A stretch of DNA of 64,000 nucleotides from Epiperipatus broadwayi (GCA_028023455.1 JAQFVV010006474.1:248001-312000); one strand, 5' to 3'; shown: positions 36,988-50,140, counted from the stretch's first letter. The notes: generated from the letters alone by a model not told the origin. A program made the numbers and translations.

Positions 36988-37190
36988 GGTTCTCCGTAGA
37001 CGAGTTGTAATTATCTTGGTAAAAATTTTATATAAAACTGATAAAAGGCTGATAGGTCTGTAATTTCTAATATCTTCTTTATCACCTTTTTTAAATATTA
37101 ATATTATTACTGCATTCTTTCAATCATCCGGTACATCTTTATCATTTAGACATTTGGTATATAACTTTGCTAATATTTTTATCTTAGAGC

Positions 37191-38390
37191 ACTGTTAATA
37201 ACTTCAAAATTTTAAATTTACAATTTAAAATATGTATTCATATTTATGAATAATACTTATTCAGGTTAAATTGAAAGCACATATATTTTTCACTTTTTTT
37301 CCTTTCAAAAGTTAATATAGTAACAGTATTTCATGTTAACAGTATGCTTTCTAAGCATAAAGTTAGAACTTTTATAAAATAAAATAAATTTTTTTAGTAA
37401 ATTATCTTTTCTAAAAGATAAAACAAAAGTTAAACAAAAAGAGAGTGGATTAACCCACAACAACTATAACATAAATACTACAAGCAGTATCTCCTATTGC
37501 TCCTAAAAACATGTATTGGTTTTAGATAATTATCATTCCAAATTTCATTTTTTATTATAAGTATTATTAATAATATGTAATATAATATATAAAATTAAAA
37601 AATATAACCATAAATATCTAAAATGAAAAAGTAAAGTCATTTTTTAAAATAAATTCTGACTAAAATCAGTTGATTGCTTTTTTACAATCAGTTCTTATAA
37701 TAAAATAAATTTGCTTTTTGCTACTGTTGGCATTATTTCCAATAAATATAGTATTTATCTTAAAAATGAAAAAAAAATAGCCATAATTTACAATATAAAG
37801 AGGGAAAATATGTATATTTGACTACAAGTGCTATGAGATACTCCTGAAAAAAAAGAATGTAAAACTTACACTGTAAGAGATAAATTCAAATGTGATTTTT
37901 GAAAAATACAGACATACCTAGAAAGGTGCTGAAATGGATGTCTGTTTAATTGGAAAAATTTTATGTAATTAAGTCAAATGAAAATATATAATGGTATTAT
38001 ATAATGGCTATAGCTGTTGTGAGGTTAAATGTTCTTGTATTGCATCAGAAAGTTTTAAATTTTTATGGATAATTAACTGAAAATCTGAAAGGAAAAACTG
38101 AAAATCAATGCAAACTTAAAAATCTCAGAACAATTTGAGATGACTATTCTTGCTAATAATAAGAGAATTATATTTTTGTAGAAGAAAATGTTATTTTAAA
38201 AATAAATAAATAATAATACAGTATTATAAAACTTTTATTACTATTTTTTGAATGAATGTGAATATCTGAACACACACCCGGTAACTATATATGCAAATGT
38301 ACTTCATCAATTTTCATTATTTTTTTAGTTTTGTTTATACTGTAATCTTTATTTATAAATGCATACTATGCCTCTAAAAAGCATTTGTTA
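37191..38390. other. AT-rich spacer, no gene seen
   Basis: No coding signal or recognised repeat. Confidence 0.6.
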
Positions 38391-38412
38391 TATATATATA
38401 TATATATATTTG

Positions 38413-38444
<32 letters not shown>
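38391..38444. repeat. (AT)n tract left of PLE2
   Basis: Two AT tracts are separated by TTTGTA. They lie just outside the left 3' end of PLE2, mirroring the long (AT)n tract at the right end. Confidence 0.9.
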
Positions 38445-38446
<2 letters not shown>

Positions 38447-38605
38447 CAAATCGATATCTGTATTTCTTCAAAATAATATATGTAAATTTATAAATAAATA
38501 TTTGAAAATACAGTACTTAAAAATTTATAAAAAATATATGTATAACCGTCACTTAGAAGCACTTTCAACTAACTTGTAGCTTTGTCAACTATCACTTTTA
38601 AAATG

Positions 38606-39208
38606 TCAACTTTCCCATAATTCTGTGATCTTAACATTTGCTGCTTGCCTATTAATTAAATCTTGCTTATATTTATATATTAACATTGCCTCTTTAATTT
38701 TCCTTTTATTATTTCTTTCAGTTTCCAATATTTTTACATTGTTATAATTAAAATCAAAACCATATATACATGATTTATTATAGTCATAAAAGACAGAAGC
38801 TGATAAAGTATCATTATTTTTAAAATTTTGTTTTGTATTTTGAATCCTTTTATATAATAATAAGTGTTCTTTTGTTCTTTTTTCCAATGTGCACCTCAAT
38901 TCACCTATATATCCACTGCCACACCTACATGTCCATTTGTAAATTATACAATTTGTATTTATCAATAAAGTTTTATATTTTGAATTGTTTATTAATTTAT
39001 TTAATGTAGGTGGTACATAAAATGCAATATCACATATTCCCTTATAAATTTTCTTAATGAAACTTGCCTGTTGATTTGAAATATATGGTATTGATATCCA
39101 CAGTTTTTTATCAGAAGAATTAACATTATTATTAATATTTTTATATTTAGAAGTAAAAATTTTAACAGTATAATAAACACAATGATAATTGTATCCAACA
39201 TTTAGCAA
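38606..39208 (-). pseudogene. PLE2 left copy, GIY-YIG endonuclease part
   Basis: A 200-codon open frame. It begins within MLNVGYNYHCVYYTVKIFTSKYKN and contains KLWISIPYISNQ. The PLE endonuclease segment NCIIYKWTCRCGSGYIGELRCTLEKRTKEHL follows: the CxC of the zinc-like knuckle, YIG of the GIY-YIG fold, and R and E further on. Next come YDYNKSCIYGFDFNYNNVKILETERNNKRKIKEAML and IYKYKQDLINRQAANVKITELWES before the stop. The GIY-YIG domain nicks target DNA in Penelope elements. The RT upstream (39210-39735) is broken by frameshifts; YIG and the following catalytic-region residues look intact here. Confidence 0.85.
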
Positions 39209-40002
39209 TTCATTATAATAAATTTTAATATTTTTAGTTTATCTGATGCATATTTACAAAGTTTATCATTTCTAAATAAAAAGGATTTCAAGCCTGCCAT
39301 TTTATATGACATTGGTACTTTTGATTAATATGGAATATATCCTCTTTTTGCTATTGGCTTAAGAGTCATATAGTAATCCAGTTTATCCTTGTTTCTAGTT
39401 ACCTTGAGATCTAAAAATTGAACCCTCATTTAATTTTCATCTGTTTTAATCCATTTTAAGCCCTTTATATTATTTAATTCATTAAACAAATCATTAATAG
39501 CATTTGGCTTTCCACAAACAAAAACATCGTCAACTATCGATTGTATAAAATAATATCTCTCTGATAATTTTTCTTTCTTAAAATATTTTCTTCATATGTA
39601 GATGTAACAAAATTACATATTTGGACAACTGTAGGAAGACCCATAGGCCACCCATTATTCATTTTATAAAATTTGTGCTTAAAATTGCATAAATGTTTTT
39701 ATCAATAAAGTTTAATGTTTCAACAATAAATTTTATTATCAAAGAATGGCAGAAAGTAACTTACAAAATAATTACTTTAAAATGTAGGTTACAGTTTCTA
39801 TATAACTGTAAAATGTTAAAGGTTTTCCCAAATTGATGTCAAATAAAAGTTAATATGTGTTGTATGTTGTCGTATAATACAATATGCTATTTAAAAACGA
39901 CTGTGCTGCACAATATTATTTCTTCATATAAATATCTAATCTTTGATAAAATGCATTACTTAAAAAGTTTAAATCATTTGATTGATTTGAATAATTGAAA
40001 TG

Positions 40003-42057
40003 ACTGGTACAATTTTAAGAGTAGTTCTCAAGTGTTTTTTGATCGATATTATAACAGATTATGTAAAAAATTTAATAAGAAAATTAACTTTTTGTTTAAG
40101 AAAGAATTTAAAAATAAGCTTCAAGATAATAACTTTGTTAATTTGGCTGGTGTGGATCTTAATTTTCAAGAAAAATATATTTTAAATCTAGGTGCAAAAT
40201 ATGTTGGTGGCCAATGGAAAGATAGTGATTTGGAATTGAAATCTGCTGGGAGTAATTAAATGTGATTCAAAAGTTGGCAACAATTTAGTTAAAAAAGTAA
40301 AAGAAAAGAATTTTGGATTTGCAATAAATAATAATTGGAATGAACAAATTTCTAAATTTAGAAAATTTACATCTGAAAATAATCTCGTATGTATAAAAGA
40401 GGATAAAGGTTTACGGATGTGCTTGTTACTAAAATTGAATTATGAAAATAAAGTTAATACTCAAATGAGTATTCTTAATTTTATAAAGGTTAATAAGGTA
40501 AATATTAAAAGTTTACATGTTCAATTTGTTAATAACATTTCTAAAAAAGCCAAAAATAATGTAATTGATAATTCTACTTATTATAGGATTTATCCCTCAG
40601 CTGCAATATGTCCTAGAATATTTTCAAATATAAAATTGCATAAGGAAAAAGAACCATTATGATTAATGATTGATTTTGGAAGTGCATTTTATTATGAAAC
40701 ATGTAAATTAATTGAGAAAATGTTACAGGAAATTCTTGTTTTTGGTATGTATACAATACATTCATCATTTGATTTCATTGGTAAAATTAATAATGTTGTT
40801 ATTGATAATTATGATGTAATTTGTACCTTTGATGTCAGTGAAATGTACAGATCAATTGACAGAATGACTTCTATTGAAATAATTAATAATGCATTAAAGT
40901 TAAAAAATGTTAACGTTAAAATAATAAAATTTATTGTTGAAACATTAAACTTTATTGATAAAAACATTTATGCAATTTTTACGCAAGAATTTTATAAAAT
41001 GAATAATGGGTTGGCCTATGAATCTTCCTACAATTACCCAAATATGTAATTTTGTTATATCTACATTGAAGAAAATATTTTAAAAAAGGAAAATTATCAG
41101 AGAGATATTATTTTATACAATCGATATGTTGATGATGTTTTTGTTTGTGGAAAGCAAAATGCTATTAATGATTTGTTTAATGAATTAAATAATATAAAGG
41201 GCTTAAAGTGGATTAAAACAGATGGAAATTCAATGAGTGTTCAATTTTTAGATCTCAAGATAACTAGAAACAAGGATAAACTGGATTACTATATGACTCT
41301 TAAACCAATAGCAAAAAGAGGATATATTCCTTATAAATCAAAAGTACCAATGTCACATAAAATGGCAGGTTTGAAATCCTTTTTATTTAGAAATGATAAT
41401 CTTTGTAAATATGCATAAGATAAAACTAGAAATATTGAAATTTATTGTAATGAGTTGTTAAACATTGGATACAATTATGATTGTGTTTATTATACTGTTA
41501 AAAATTTTACTTCTAAATATAAAAATATTAATAATAATGTTAATTCTTCTGGTAAAAAACTGTGGATATCAATACCATATATTTTGAATCAACAGGCAAG
41601 TTTCATTAAGAAAATTTATAAAGGAATGTGATATTGCATTTTATGCACCACCTACATTAAATAAATTAATAAACAATTCAAAAGATAAAATTTTATTGAT
41701 AAATAAAAATTGTATCATTTACAAATGGGCATGTAGGTGTGGCAGTGGATATATAGGTAAATGAAGGTGCACATTGGAAAAAAGAACAAAAGAGCTCTTA
41801 TTATTATTTAAAAGGATTCAAAATACAAAACAAAATTTTAAAAATAATGATACTTTATCTACTTCTGTCTTTTATGACCATAATAAATCATGCATATATG
41901 GTTTCAATTTTAATTATAACAATGTAAAAATATTGGGAACTGAAAAAAATAATTTAAAAGGGAAATTAAAGAGGTGATGTTAATATATAAATATAAGCAA
42001 GATTTAATTAATAGGCAAGCAGCAAACATTAATATCACAGAATTATGGGAAAGTTGA
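40003..42057 (+). pseudogene. PLE2 right copy, reverse transcriptase/GIY-YIG ORF remnant
   Basis: Fragments in order: N-terminal region FFDRYYNRLCKKFNKKINFLFKKEF with LNFQEKYILNLGAKYV (40032-40259); LVCIKEDKGLRMC (about 40387); YYRIYPSAAICPRIFSNIKLHKEKEPL (to 40662, then a stop); LMIDFGSAFYYETCKLIEKMLQ and VICTFDVSEMYRSIDRM, the RT A region (40666-41049); YNRYVDDVFVCGKQNAI with an intact YVDD at 41125-41136; and LKWIKTDG..VQFLDLKI (41173-41418). Then comes IYKWACRCGSGYIGK with a stop just after YIGK (about 41700-41765), and LEKRTKELLLLFKRIQ to ITELWES, ending at 42057. Several stops and frameshifts break it, yet most motif residues survive, so it is a fairly recent copy. Confidence 0.85.
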
Positions 42058-42158
42058 CATTTTAAAAGTGATAGTTGACAAAGCTACAAGTTAGTTGAAA
42101 GTGCTTCTAAGTGACGGTTATATATATATTTTTTATAAACTTTTAAGTACTGTATTTT

Positions 42159-42929
<771 letters not shown>

Positions 42930-43272
42930 CAATAATTCCCAGGAGACTGTAAATATACTAGCCATGACAGCATTTGATGGCCAAAAGTGGAAGATTTGCG
43001 AGAATTGGATGAAGAACCATCTCATATTTAATGGGATATTATTGAATTTTGTAGAGTTAGAAGAAAAGGTAAATAGTTAATTGATTTAAAAAGTAAACAC
43101 GAATTCTACTACAAAGGCACAAATATTGGAAGTTACAAATAGAGTAGGATTCATTATAGAAAATGAAAGGACAGCATTGTGGAGATTGATGGTGTATTAG
43201 ATAAAATGGAAAAGCTAGTTATCAATTTAGGAGATATGAAATGCGAATAATTCAGATTTATGTCCAAACAAA

Positions 43273-43899
43273 TTGTCATATTATATAAATATACAAAAGC
43301 ATTTTGATCACCCTAAACAACATTTTAAAATTGTTATGAGAGAGTTTAATGCTAGAATTGGTAAGCAAGTGGAAGATGAAAATGCTATAGATAAATTTGG
43401 TTATGATAATACAAATAAAAGAGAACATAGACACGTGGAGGTTTCAGAAAAAGAAAATCTTTATATTATGATTTCTTTTTTGGGGGGAAATGTTAAAAAA
43501 AAATGGACATGAAAGCATGCAAATGAAGGTACAGCAGAAATGGATTATGTTTTGACTAACAGAAAATACATATTTCAAGATTGTAATGTTATTAATAAAT
43601 TTAACACAGGAAGTGATCATCAATTAGTAAGGTGTAAGTTATGTGTTAATGTAAAACTAGAGAGACAAAAATTATTAAGAAAATCAATATTTACAGTTGA
43701 TATTCCTAATCTTCAGAAACATTCTAATGAATTTAAATTAGAACTTACAAATAGGTTTCAAGTGTTAGGAGATTTTGAACATGATTCAGATTTGAATGAA
43801 ATTAATAGGAAAATAAATGATACACTTTTAAAAACTGCAACAAAGATATCTGGTAGAAAAAAGCAGCAATTGACCAAAAATTTTCTATTGGGACTATAG
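43273..43899 (+). pseudogene. RTE endonuclease region (copy F)
   Basis: FDHPKQHFKIVMREFNARIGKQ corresponds to the GDFNA(K/R)IG motif of APE-type endonucleases; the first aspartate is now E (REFNARIG). TNKREHRHVEVSEKENLYIM corresponds to the segment N.NGERL..F...N.L.I. A frameshift follows, then MDYVLTNRKYIFQDCNVINKFNTGSDHQLVRCKL, the DYIL..RR and SDH motifs; the catalytic SDH is intact. The domain nicks the target for reverse transcription. It is broken by at least two frameshifts. Confidence 0.85.
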
Positions 43900-44186
43900 A
43901 ATTTATAAAGAAAAGAAATATAAAAATATAAAAAAATTGTGTATTAAGAAAGATTAAATATCTTGAATTTTATAAAATGGTGTGAAAAAGAATTATTAAT
44001 GATATAAGAAAGTATAATTGTGAACTAGAAAGAAAAGCTATAGAATAGAAATCTTAAGGATGTAAAATAACATTTGGTATTGATAGAAAATATATATCTG
44101 CAATAAGAAAAAAATATGGAACTATTACTAAAAGAGAAATGAAATCATGAAATGGGCAGAAGAGTTCTATCAAGATTTATATAGTA

Positions 44187-44991
44187 TTCACTATCATTAG
44201 ATTTCATTTGTTAGCTTTAAATTTAGTGCATTTGTAAAGCGGTTGGTCTGTTTTAAGCCACTGCCTTTTTTTGTAACATTGATGAAGTTCTGTTTTTTCG
44301 GCATGGGTCTGCACTCCCCTCTTTTTCTGAAGGGGTGGCTGGTTGTAGACATTAGGTATCTGGTTTATGGTGTGGGCTGTTAACAATTTTGCCACTGCCC
44401 AGAACACCTGCCAAGGAGCTACATGGTCAAAGTTGGTGCTATTCCTGCTCTGGTTGGCTGTTGTATCCCCTGATAGGCTGGTTTTGGGCAGTGCCGATCT
44501 GTCTCTTTATTTATTACTTATTACTTTTTACCCAAGTTGGCTTTCCAATTTTGGGCAGGTAGACTTATTGTGGTCCCTATTCATTTGGACTGCTAATTGG
44601 GAGGCAGAGGTATTTAGAATGGTCTTGACATGGCTTGGCTGTTGTTTGAGAGTTTATTGCTTGGTGAACTTGAGCCTTGGATCTCGCTGCCTGTTGTGGT
44701 GGTTGGCACAATGCTGGACTGTACCTATTCAGCTGAAGCATTTGAGTCTTCACTACCGGACCCCATGGGTGGGACCATTGGGTGATGGTTAAATTCTCGA
44801 CAGCTGGGTCATATGGATCCACATACAGATACACATTAATCACATTACAGCAATTTTTATGGATGTAATTATTTTTGAACATATGTACATTTTACCTTGT
44901 TACATTGAATCACTATGTAATTCTCAATGGTTAAGTGTACCCAAAATTTTTGTAATCTTTTATTAATAAAGGTTACTTTGAGAAAAAAGAA
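44187..44991 (+). mobile_element. 805-bp polyadenylated insertion with 10-bp target duplication
   Basis: It is inserted into RTE copy F. TTATATAGTA flanks it at 44177-44186 and 44992-45001. The 3' end has AATAAA at 44965-44970, then GGTTACTTTGAG, then an A6 run (44983-44988), as expected of a reverse-transcribed polyadenylated transcript. It is clearly richer in G+C than its surroundings. The longest plus frame (44367-44792) is tryptophan- and leucine-rich and probably chance. I do not recognise the source; it may be a retrocopy of a host transcript or a non-autonomous retroposon. Confidence 0.75.
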
Positions 44992-45039
44992 TTATATAGT
45001 AATAAAGAAGAAGTACCTCCTATATCATTATATCTTCTG

Positions 45040-46500
45040 AATTGCTTAGGATTTTAAATGAAGAAGTGAGACATGCAAATAAATTTATAAAGAAAGGAAA
45101 AGTTCCAGGTAATCATGGAATTAAATCGATATTTTAAAGAAACAAGTGAAGAAATAGAAAATTTTTTTGCAAAGTTATATATATCAAATGTTTAAATGAT
45201 AAAGATGTACCTGATAATTGAAAGAGTGCAGTATTGATACTAATATTTTAAAAAGGTGATAAAGAATACATTAAAAATTACAGACCCATCAGTTTTTTTT
45301 AGCTTTATATAAAATTTCTGTCAAGATAATTACAACTCATCTAGATTTCAACCAATGAAAAGAACAAGCTGAAATTAAAAGTGGTTTTAATACAGTAGAC
45401 CATATCCAAGTATTGAAAGAAATTATAGAAAGGATCAAGAAAAATGAGTTGCCATTATGCTTTGGATTTATAGATTATGAAAAGGCATCTGATTTTATAA
45501 GCATTTTTTCAGTAATTAAAACATTGGATTATCAAGGTATAGATTCAGGATACGGTCATATTCTGAAGAATATTTATAAAAATGTAACAGCAACAATTAG
45601 ATTTTATAATGATGCTATGAAGCTTAATATTGTTGTAAGACAGGGTGACTCCATATCTTCAAATTTTTTAAATTAAAATGGAAGCTGAAGGAGTAAATGT
45701 AAATGCAGATTATTTAAGTTTTTAGATTTTGAAGATAATTGTTTTTTTGTATATAATGCTTCAGATCTTCTGGAAATATTGCAAAAGTTATCAGATGAAA
45801 GTAAAAAGTAGGACTAAAGGAAAATCTTAAAAAAACTAAAGTAATGTTCAATGGATTTTTTTAAAAAAAATTGATTATGATGAATTAAAAGAAGTTAACA
45901 ACTACAAATATCTTGATCAGATTAGTATGGAAACATAATTGATGAAATTAATCATAAAATTAAACTTGTTTGGAGTGCTTTTGTTAGACATATCTTAATA
46001 TTAAAAAGAAATATGCCTACATGCATGAAAGAAATGTTTTTAATAAATGTGTTTTACCAGTCCTTACTTATGGATCTGAGAGTTCGACAGTTAATAAAGA
46101 AGCAATACAGTAACCTCAGAGTTGGACAGTTAATAGAAGAGCAATAGAATGACCTCATACCCTCAAAATAAGTATGGAGAGATGCATGTTAGGAATAACA
46201 AAAAAAGACTAAAAATGCAATACATGGGTAAGAGAACAAACAGGTGTTACTGAAATAATTGAAAGAAATAAAAGACTGAAATGGAGTTGGGCTATACATA
46301 TTGCTAGAAGGCATAATAATATACACTCAACAGAAATCTTAAACTGGATTTCAAAAGATTGTAAAAGCTCAGAAAGAAGCCACGTGTGATATGGATGGAT
46401 AAAATAAGACAGTGTGCAGGGGTGATGTGGAGAAGAGAGGTTAAAGATTAGAGAGGATGGAATGAACTTGCAGAGACCTTCATTCTGTAGTGAATTGATA
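45040..46500 (+). pseudogene. RTE reverse transcriptase and C-terminal region (copy F)
   Basis: Frames include EKNELPLCFGFIDYEKASDF (motif A; FIDYEKA present, then S replaces F of AFD), YGHILKNIYKNVTATIRF, VVRQGDSISSNFLN (domain B, with SP changed to SS), and later TTTTTAGATTTTGAAGATAAT for the former FADD segment (now FEDN). The C-terminal block with YGSE.STVN and RMDKIRQCAGVMWRREVKD follows. Frameshifts and the loss of catalytic residues make it inactive. Confidence 0.8.
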
Positions 46501-46679
46501 ATGGTTGATGATAATAATAGCTATATCAATAAAAACAATGAAAAATAATGTATATAAATATAAACATTCCCAGTCATTAATATTATGTAATACATAGAGA
46601 TTAAGACTCAAACTACTGGTTTATTATAAAACAAAATATTCTCAATCCAGGTACAAAATATTTTATGAAAAAAATCAAG

Positions 46680-46860
46680 TCATAGATCACATGACCTAAT
46701 TTAACAAGCTTGTATTTGAAATGTTTTCTAATGAGCTTGCCAATAGCTCTTAACAAGCTTTTCAAAATATCCCAAATCCCAGACTGGTTTCTGTTTCTGG
46801 CTTCCTCAATGAAGTTCTTTAGTATTCAAGCATTAGATTTATAATACCAGGTCAACCCCA
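46680..46860 (-). mobile_element. Possible P/T-related repeat remnant
   Basis: The minus strand contains a degenerate hammerhead-like segment (46775-46816): UUCA, UUGAGGA, AGCC.., GAAACCAGUC, UGGG. It is similar in layout to array T. Too eroded to place firmly. Confidence 0.35.
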
Positions 46861-47154
46861 GTACTTTATCTATTGGTTAACTATTAAGTAGAAAATTTGA
46901 AATTTTCAGACTCTATTTTTTTAAATTATATTTTGCAGAAGATATTACACTGCAAATGTTTTGGCTGGTTACAAACTTCTTTATAATACATTTATAATCT
47001 TATTCAATTATACATATTACGTGAACGAACTGGCACATTCAAGCAAAGTGGAAAATATTATTAATAACTTTAACTATCAACAATACCCACAATCAGATCA
47101 TGGCCCACCTTGGCTTCTAGATCCAAACACTTTATTTGTTTCAGAGTAAACCCC

Positions 47155-47240
47155 GGGCACCAGCTAGTCTAAGACTAACATATTCGGACAGTAGGCTCAT
47201 AATCCAGCACTCGAAACAAATCCCTTAACTAGATCAGTCT
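47155..47240 (-). mobile_element. Possible tRNA-derived SINE fragment
   Basis: On the minus strand, GACTGATCTAGTTAAGGGATTTG resembles a tRNA A-box region, and GAGTGCTGGATTATGAGCC follows. The opposite end has CTAGCTGGTGCCCGGGG. There is no clear B box. Low confidence. Confidence 0.25.
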
Positions 47241-48390
47241 ATTTTTTTTAATTCAGTAGCAAAATTATACAAAATTAGTGGTGGAAAGAATTGATAAAAA
47301 GAATTGACCGACAAAATAGAGCTTAAGTTTAAAGACAATTTATTTAATTAGCATTTATACTTTAACTTTAAATATTTTTTACAAATCTTATTTACTAACA
47401 TAATACTGGTAATTTAAATATAATGATCACGCACATATTAATTCACAAACTGACATATATAATAAAGCATTAAGGAATATAAAACACATATATTTAGAAC
47501 ACCCAAATTAATAGTTCATTTTTTATGTGCTATAGAGTTCATATAATTCAACTCTTGGAGGATTCACATGAATGCGATGGCTACTTTATAAATGAAAATA
47601 AAAAAATGTTTTATCTAGGATTTTGAATGTGGATCCAACTTGCTGTTTGCTGCTTCTATTGAAGTATTTTTAACTGGTTAGATTTGAAGTTTCTTGAGGA
47701 GGTTTCTTTTTTATTCATTAGTATTATTACTAGAGACAGTTAAACATTGACGGAGGATTTCTAAGCTGTTACACAGACATTATTTCATGGGCAGATCTTG
47801 CTGATCTTATTGGACTAAGGGCTGAAGTAAGATTGTATGTTCCCAAAAGCTGCTCAGCACTGCATTTTTCTTTCTGGATACATAATAAACTGAACTGTTA
47901 TCTGAACTGACTGCTATCTCTGATGCAATTAACTAGACTAAAATGTCTGATAAAAACTTGGCTATTTATATATACGATGTGTTGTTATTTTAATATCATC
48001 CAGCAATATCTGTTGTCGAAATTCCTTTGATAATCTCATGTTTTTGAAGATAGTTTAATTAGTAGCCATGCAAACATGTTGTTTTTATAATTTTCTGTAT
48101 TCATTTATTTCATTTAACATTTATTACGCATACATTTATTCTATTATTTACAATCACACATATATATTTTACTCTTCTAAAATCAAAACTAGTTTTAAGA
48201 TTACTTTTTTTTCTTTAATTTAAATAAAGAGATTTATATTTTTTAGACTTTTGAATTATATTTCAACTAATAATAATAATATGATAACTCTTTAAACTTT
48301 TACCTATTATTTTTCTTTTAATGAAGGATTTTTATTTCTAATAATTTTTTTTAAACAAATTATTTCGTACTACCAACCAATCTTGGTACA

Positions 48391-48432
<42 letters not shown>

Positions 48433-48904
48433 AAAGCTACCCAATACATTTGGCATGAAAGTGTCTGACAAATAAACAATGATGTTATTGGATGATATTA
48501 TTTTGGTTCTGATTTACTTTTAAATTGATTGTTTTTTACTTAATTACATTATGGCTCAATAGTAGGTAAAATGTACACCGACTATCTCATTAAACATTCA
48601 ATATTTATATCTATAAAATACTTGAAAATTTGCTATTATTATTAATATATTATGAAACCTCTTAATTCTTAAATATATTTACAGGACATACCTTACCAAT
48701 TATTAGTTATATAACCAATAAAATATTAACCTCCACCAGGTTACAACATATTCATTATTATCAATGATATATATCTAATTATGCAAATACATATTTAATC
48801 TTTTTTATTATATATATATATATTGCTACAATTTAATTTATACTGTCAAATTTTTCACATTTCAACAATGATTATAAGCATTTATTTTATATAGCGTATG
48901 TTTA
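47241..48904. other. AT-rich spacer with a (TA)n(TG)n tract
   Basis: A TA tract turning into TG repeats lies at about 48390-48431. About 47620-47950 is less AT-rich but without a coding signal. Confidence 0.55.
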
Positions 48905-48911
48905 CAATTGT

Positions 48912-49041
48912 ATACATTCAAATATCAGCCTTTTAAGCTAATTGTGCATATGCTTTGTGAGTGTTAATAGTAAATGAATACTATTATTAACACTCACAAA
49001 GCGTATGCACAATTAGCTTAAAAGACTGATATTTGAATGTA
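48912..49041. repeat. 60-bp near-perfect hairpin
   Basis: Arms about 48912-48971 and 48980-49041 are inverted copies (for example ATATTTGAATGTA against TACATTCAAATAT) with a few mismatches. An 8-nt loop centres on AAATGAAT. It lies 40 bp left of element M2. Confidence 0.85.
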
Positions 49042-49080
49042 AACAATGATTATTGCAAATCACTTATTAGACTAGATATT

Positions 49081-49453
49081 GTAAATATTGATTCTTATTA
49101 AGCACGATGTCAGCACTTAATACTTATACAGTATAAAGCTAAAACCTTAGTACATGCACCTTGAGTGCTTAATTTTAGTAAGAGAGACCTGTACAAATCA
49201 TAACACAAGATTTGACTTTATAAAGATAAAAGGAACCCCCTCTTATCTCTAACCTGTTTTTTTTAATTATATAGACAAATCTAAAGCATTTTGATTTGGG
49301 AGCATGAAGCTAATAAGTTCTTCACTGATTAAGTCTACAATCCCTCTTATCTTCATAAAGCCGAATCTCGTGTTATGATTTGTAGAGATCTCTCTTACTA
49401 AAATTAAGCACTCAAGGCGCATCTACTATGGTTTTAGCCTTTTATTATATAAG
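49081..49453. mobile_element. Palindromic element M, copy 2, with 13-bp target duplication
   Basis: The direct repeat TAGACTAGATATT flanks it (ending at 49080; 49454-49466). Inverted arms: TTGAGTGCTTAATTTTAGTAAGAGAGA (about 49160) and its complement (about 49388-49415), with ACAAATCATAACACAAGATTT likewise paired. Homologous to M1. A long variable duplication fits retroposition rather than hAT (8 bp) or mariner (TA) transposition. Confidence 0.75.
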
Positions 49454-49466
49454 TAGACTAGATATT

Positions 49467-50140
49467 TTCATTTTTGCCCAGATATAAAGATTAATCTTAG
49501 ATAAATATTAATATATATATATATATATTAGTTTTATTGAACACAACCACAAAATTTTCTTAATATAACTTCATCCATTAAAACCATTTTATTATGCTTG
49601 AGACATGAATACAAATTGTATGAAAGTGATAAGCGACCTCTAAGATACACTACTGGCTGAAGCAGTACTCTCCAGTTGGTCCAGGTTACATATTTTCCTG
49701 TGTCTTCATCATTTCTTCAGGATTTATCAGTATAATTTGATCTGTAAGTTTTAAATTTCTCGCATTCTCATATTTATATGACAGTCTAATAAATGATTAG
49801 TAATTATCATTAAAGCGATGATCGTAAATGCCTGAATTCAAGAAATTTGATACTTGTATATCATATTGTAATAATTTGGTATTAGTAAATATTGAGCTAG
49901 TGATGAAGACTTATGTAAAAGATTGTGATCTTGAGTCATCTAAATAAGGAGAGCTTGTTTAGGCAGAAATTTATCTTGAGAATCGTTTTTAAGATGTATG
50001 TATTAATATATTTAAAACCGATGTAGAAAAATGAAGATTTAAAAAGTATATATACACACACATAGCTTTAAGCTCTAAAAATGATTTGTCTATATAATAT
50101 AAACTTTTTTTTAATTAATGACAAGAATCTCGGCCTCAGG
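49467..50140. other. AT-rich spacer, no gene seen
   Basis: An (AT)n tract lies at about 49510-49528. No coding signal. Confidence 0.5.

Larger units (their letters stand above)
35775..37190 (-). mobile_element. RTE-type LINE copy I, best preserved (5'-truncated)
   Basis: This is the most intact RTE in the window. The minus strand covers about 1.4 kb from the RT fingers (NYRPISLL at about 37075-37040) to the C-terminus. It ends in a (TGATGA)n-like tail, seen as TCATCATCATCATCATTATCA at 35779-35800. One frameshift near 36545 splits the frame, and a stop lies near 37125. It is 5'-truncated near 37190, as is usual for LINEs. The C-terminal 500 bp are nearly identical to fragment G at 22385. Confidence 0.9.
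42930..46520 (+). mobile_element. RTE-type LINE copy F, nearly full length, decayed, interrupted
   Basis: The plus strand begins with a fragment like EFCRVRRKGK (the GLCEVRW-K-G endonuclease motif) at about 43040. Endonuclease and RT regions and the C-terminal block follow, with a TGATAATGGTTGATGATAATAA-type 3' end at about 46500. Without the 805-bp insert at 44187-44991 the copy is about 2.8 kb, near the 3-kb size of complete RTE elements. A small internal duplication lies at about 46090-46160 (GTTAATA.A.AAGCAATA). Stops and frameshifts are common. Confidence 0.85.

Noticed and set aside
44367-44792. 141-codon tryptophan/leucine-rich frame in the 805-bp insertion
   Set aside because: It starts within the insert without a recognisable domain. 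A competing minus frame overlaps it, and composition alone explains its openness in a GC-richer segment.
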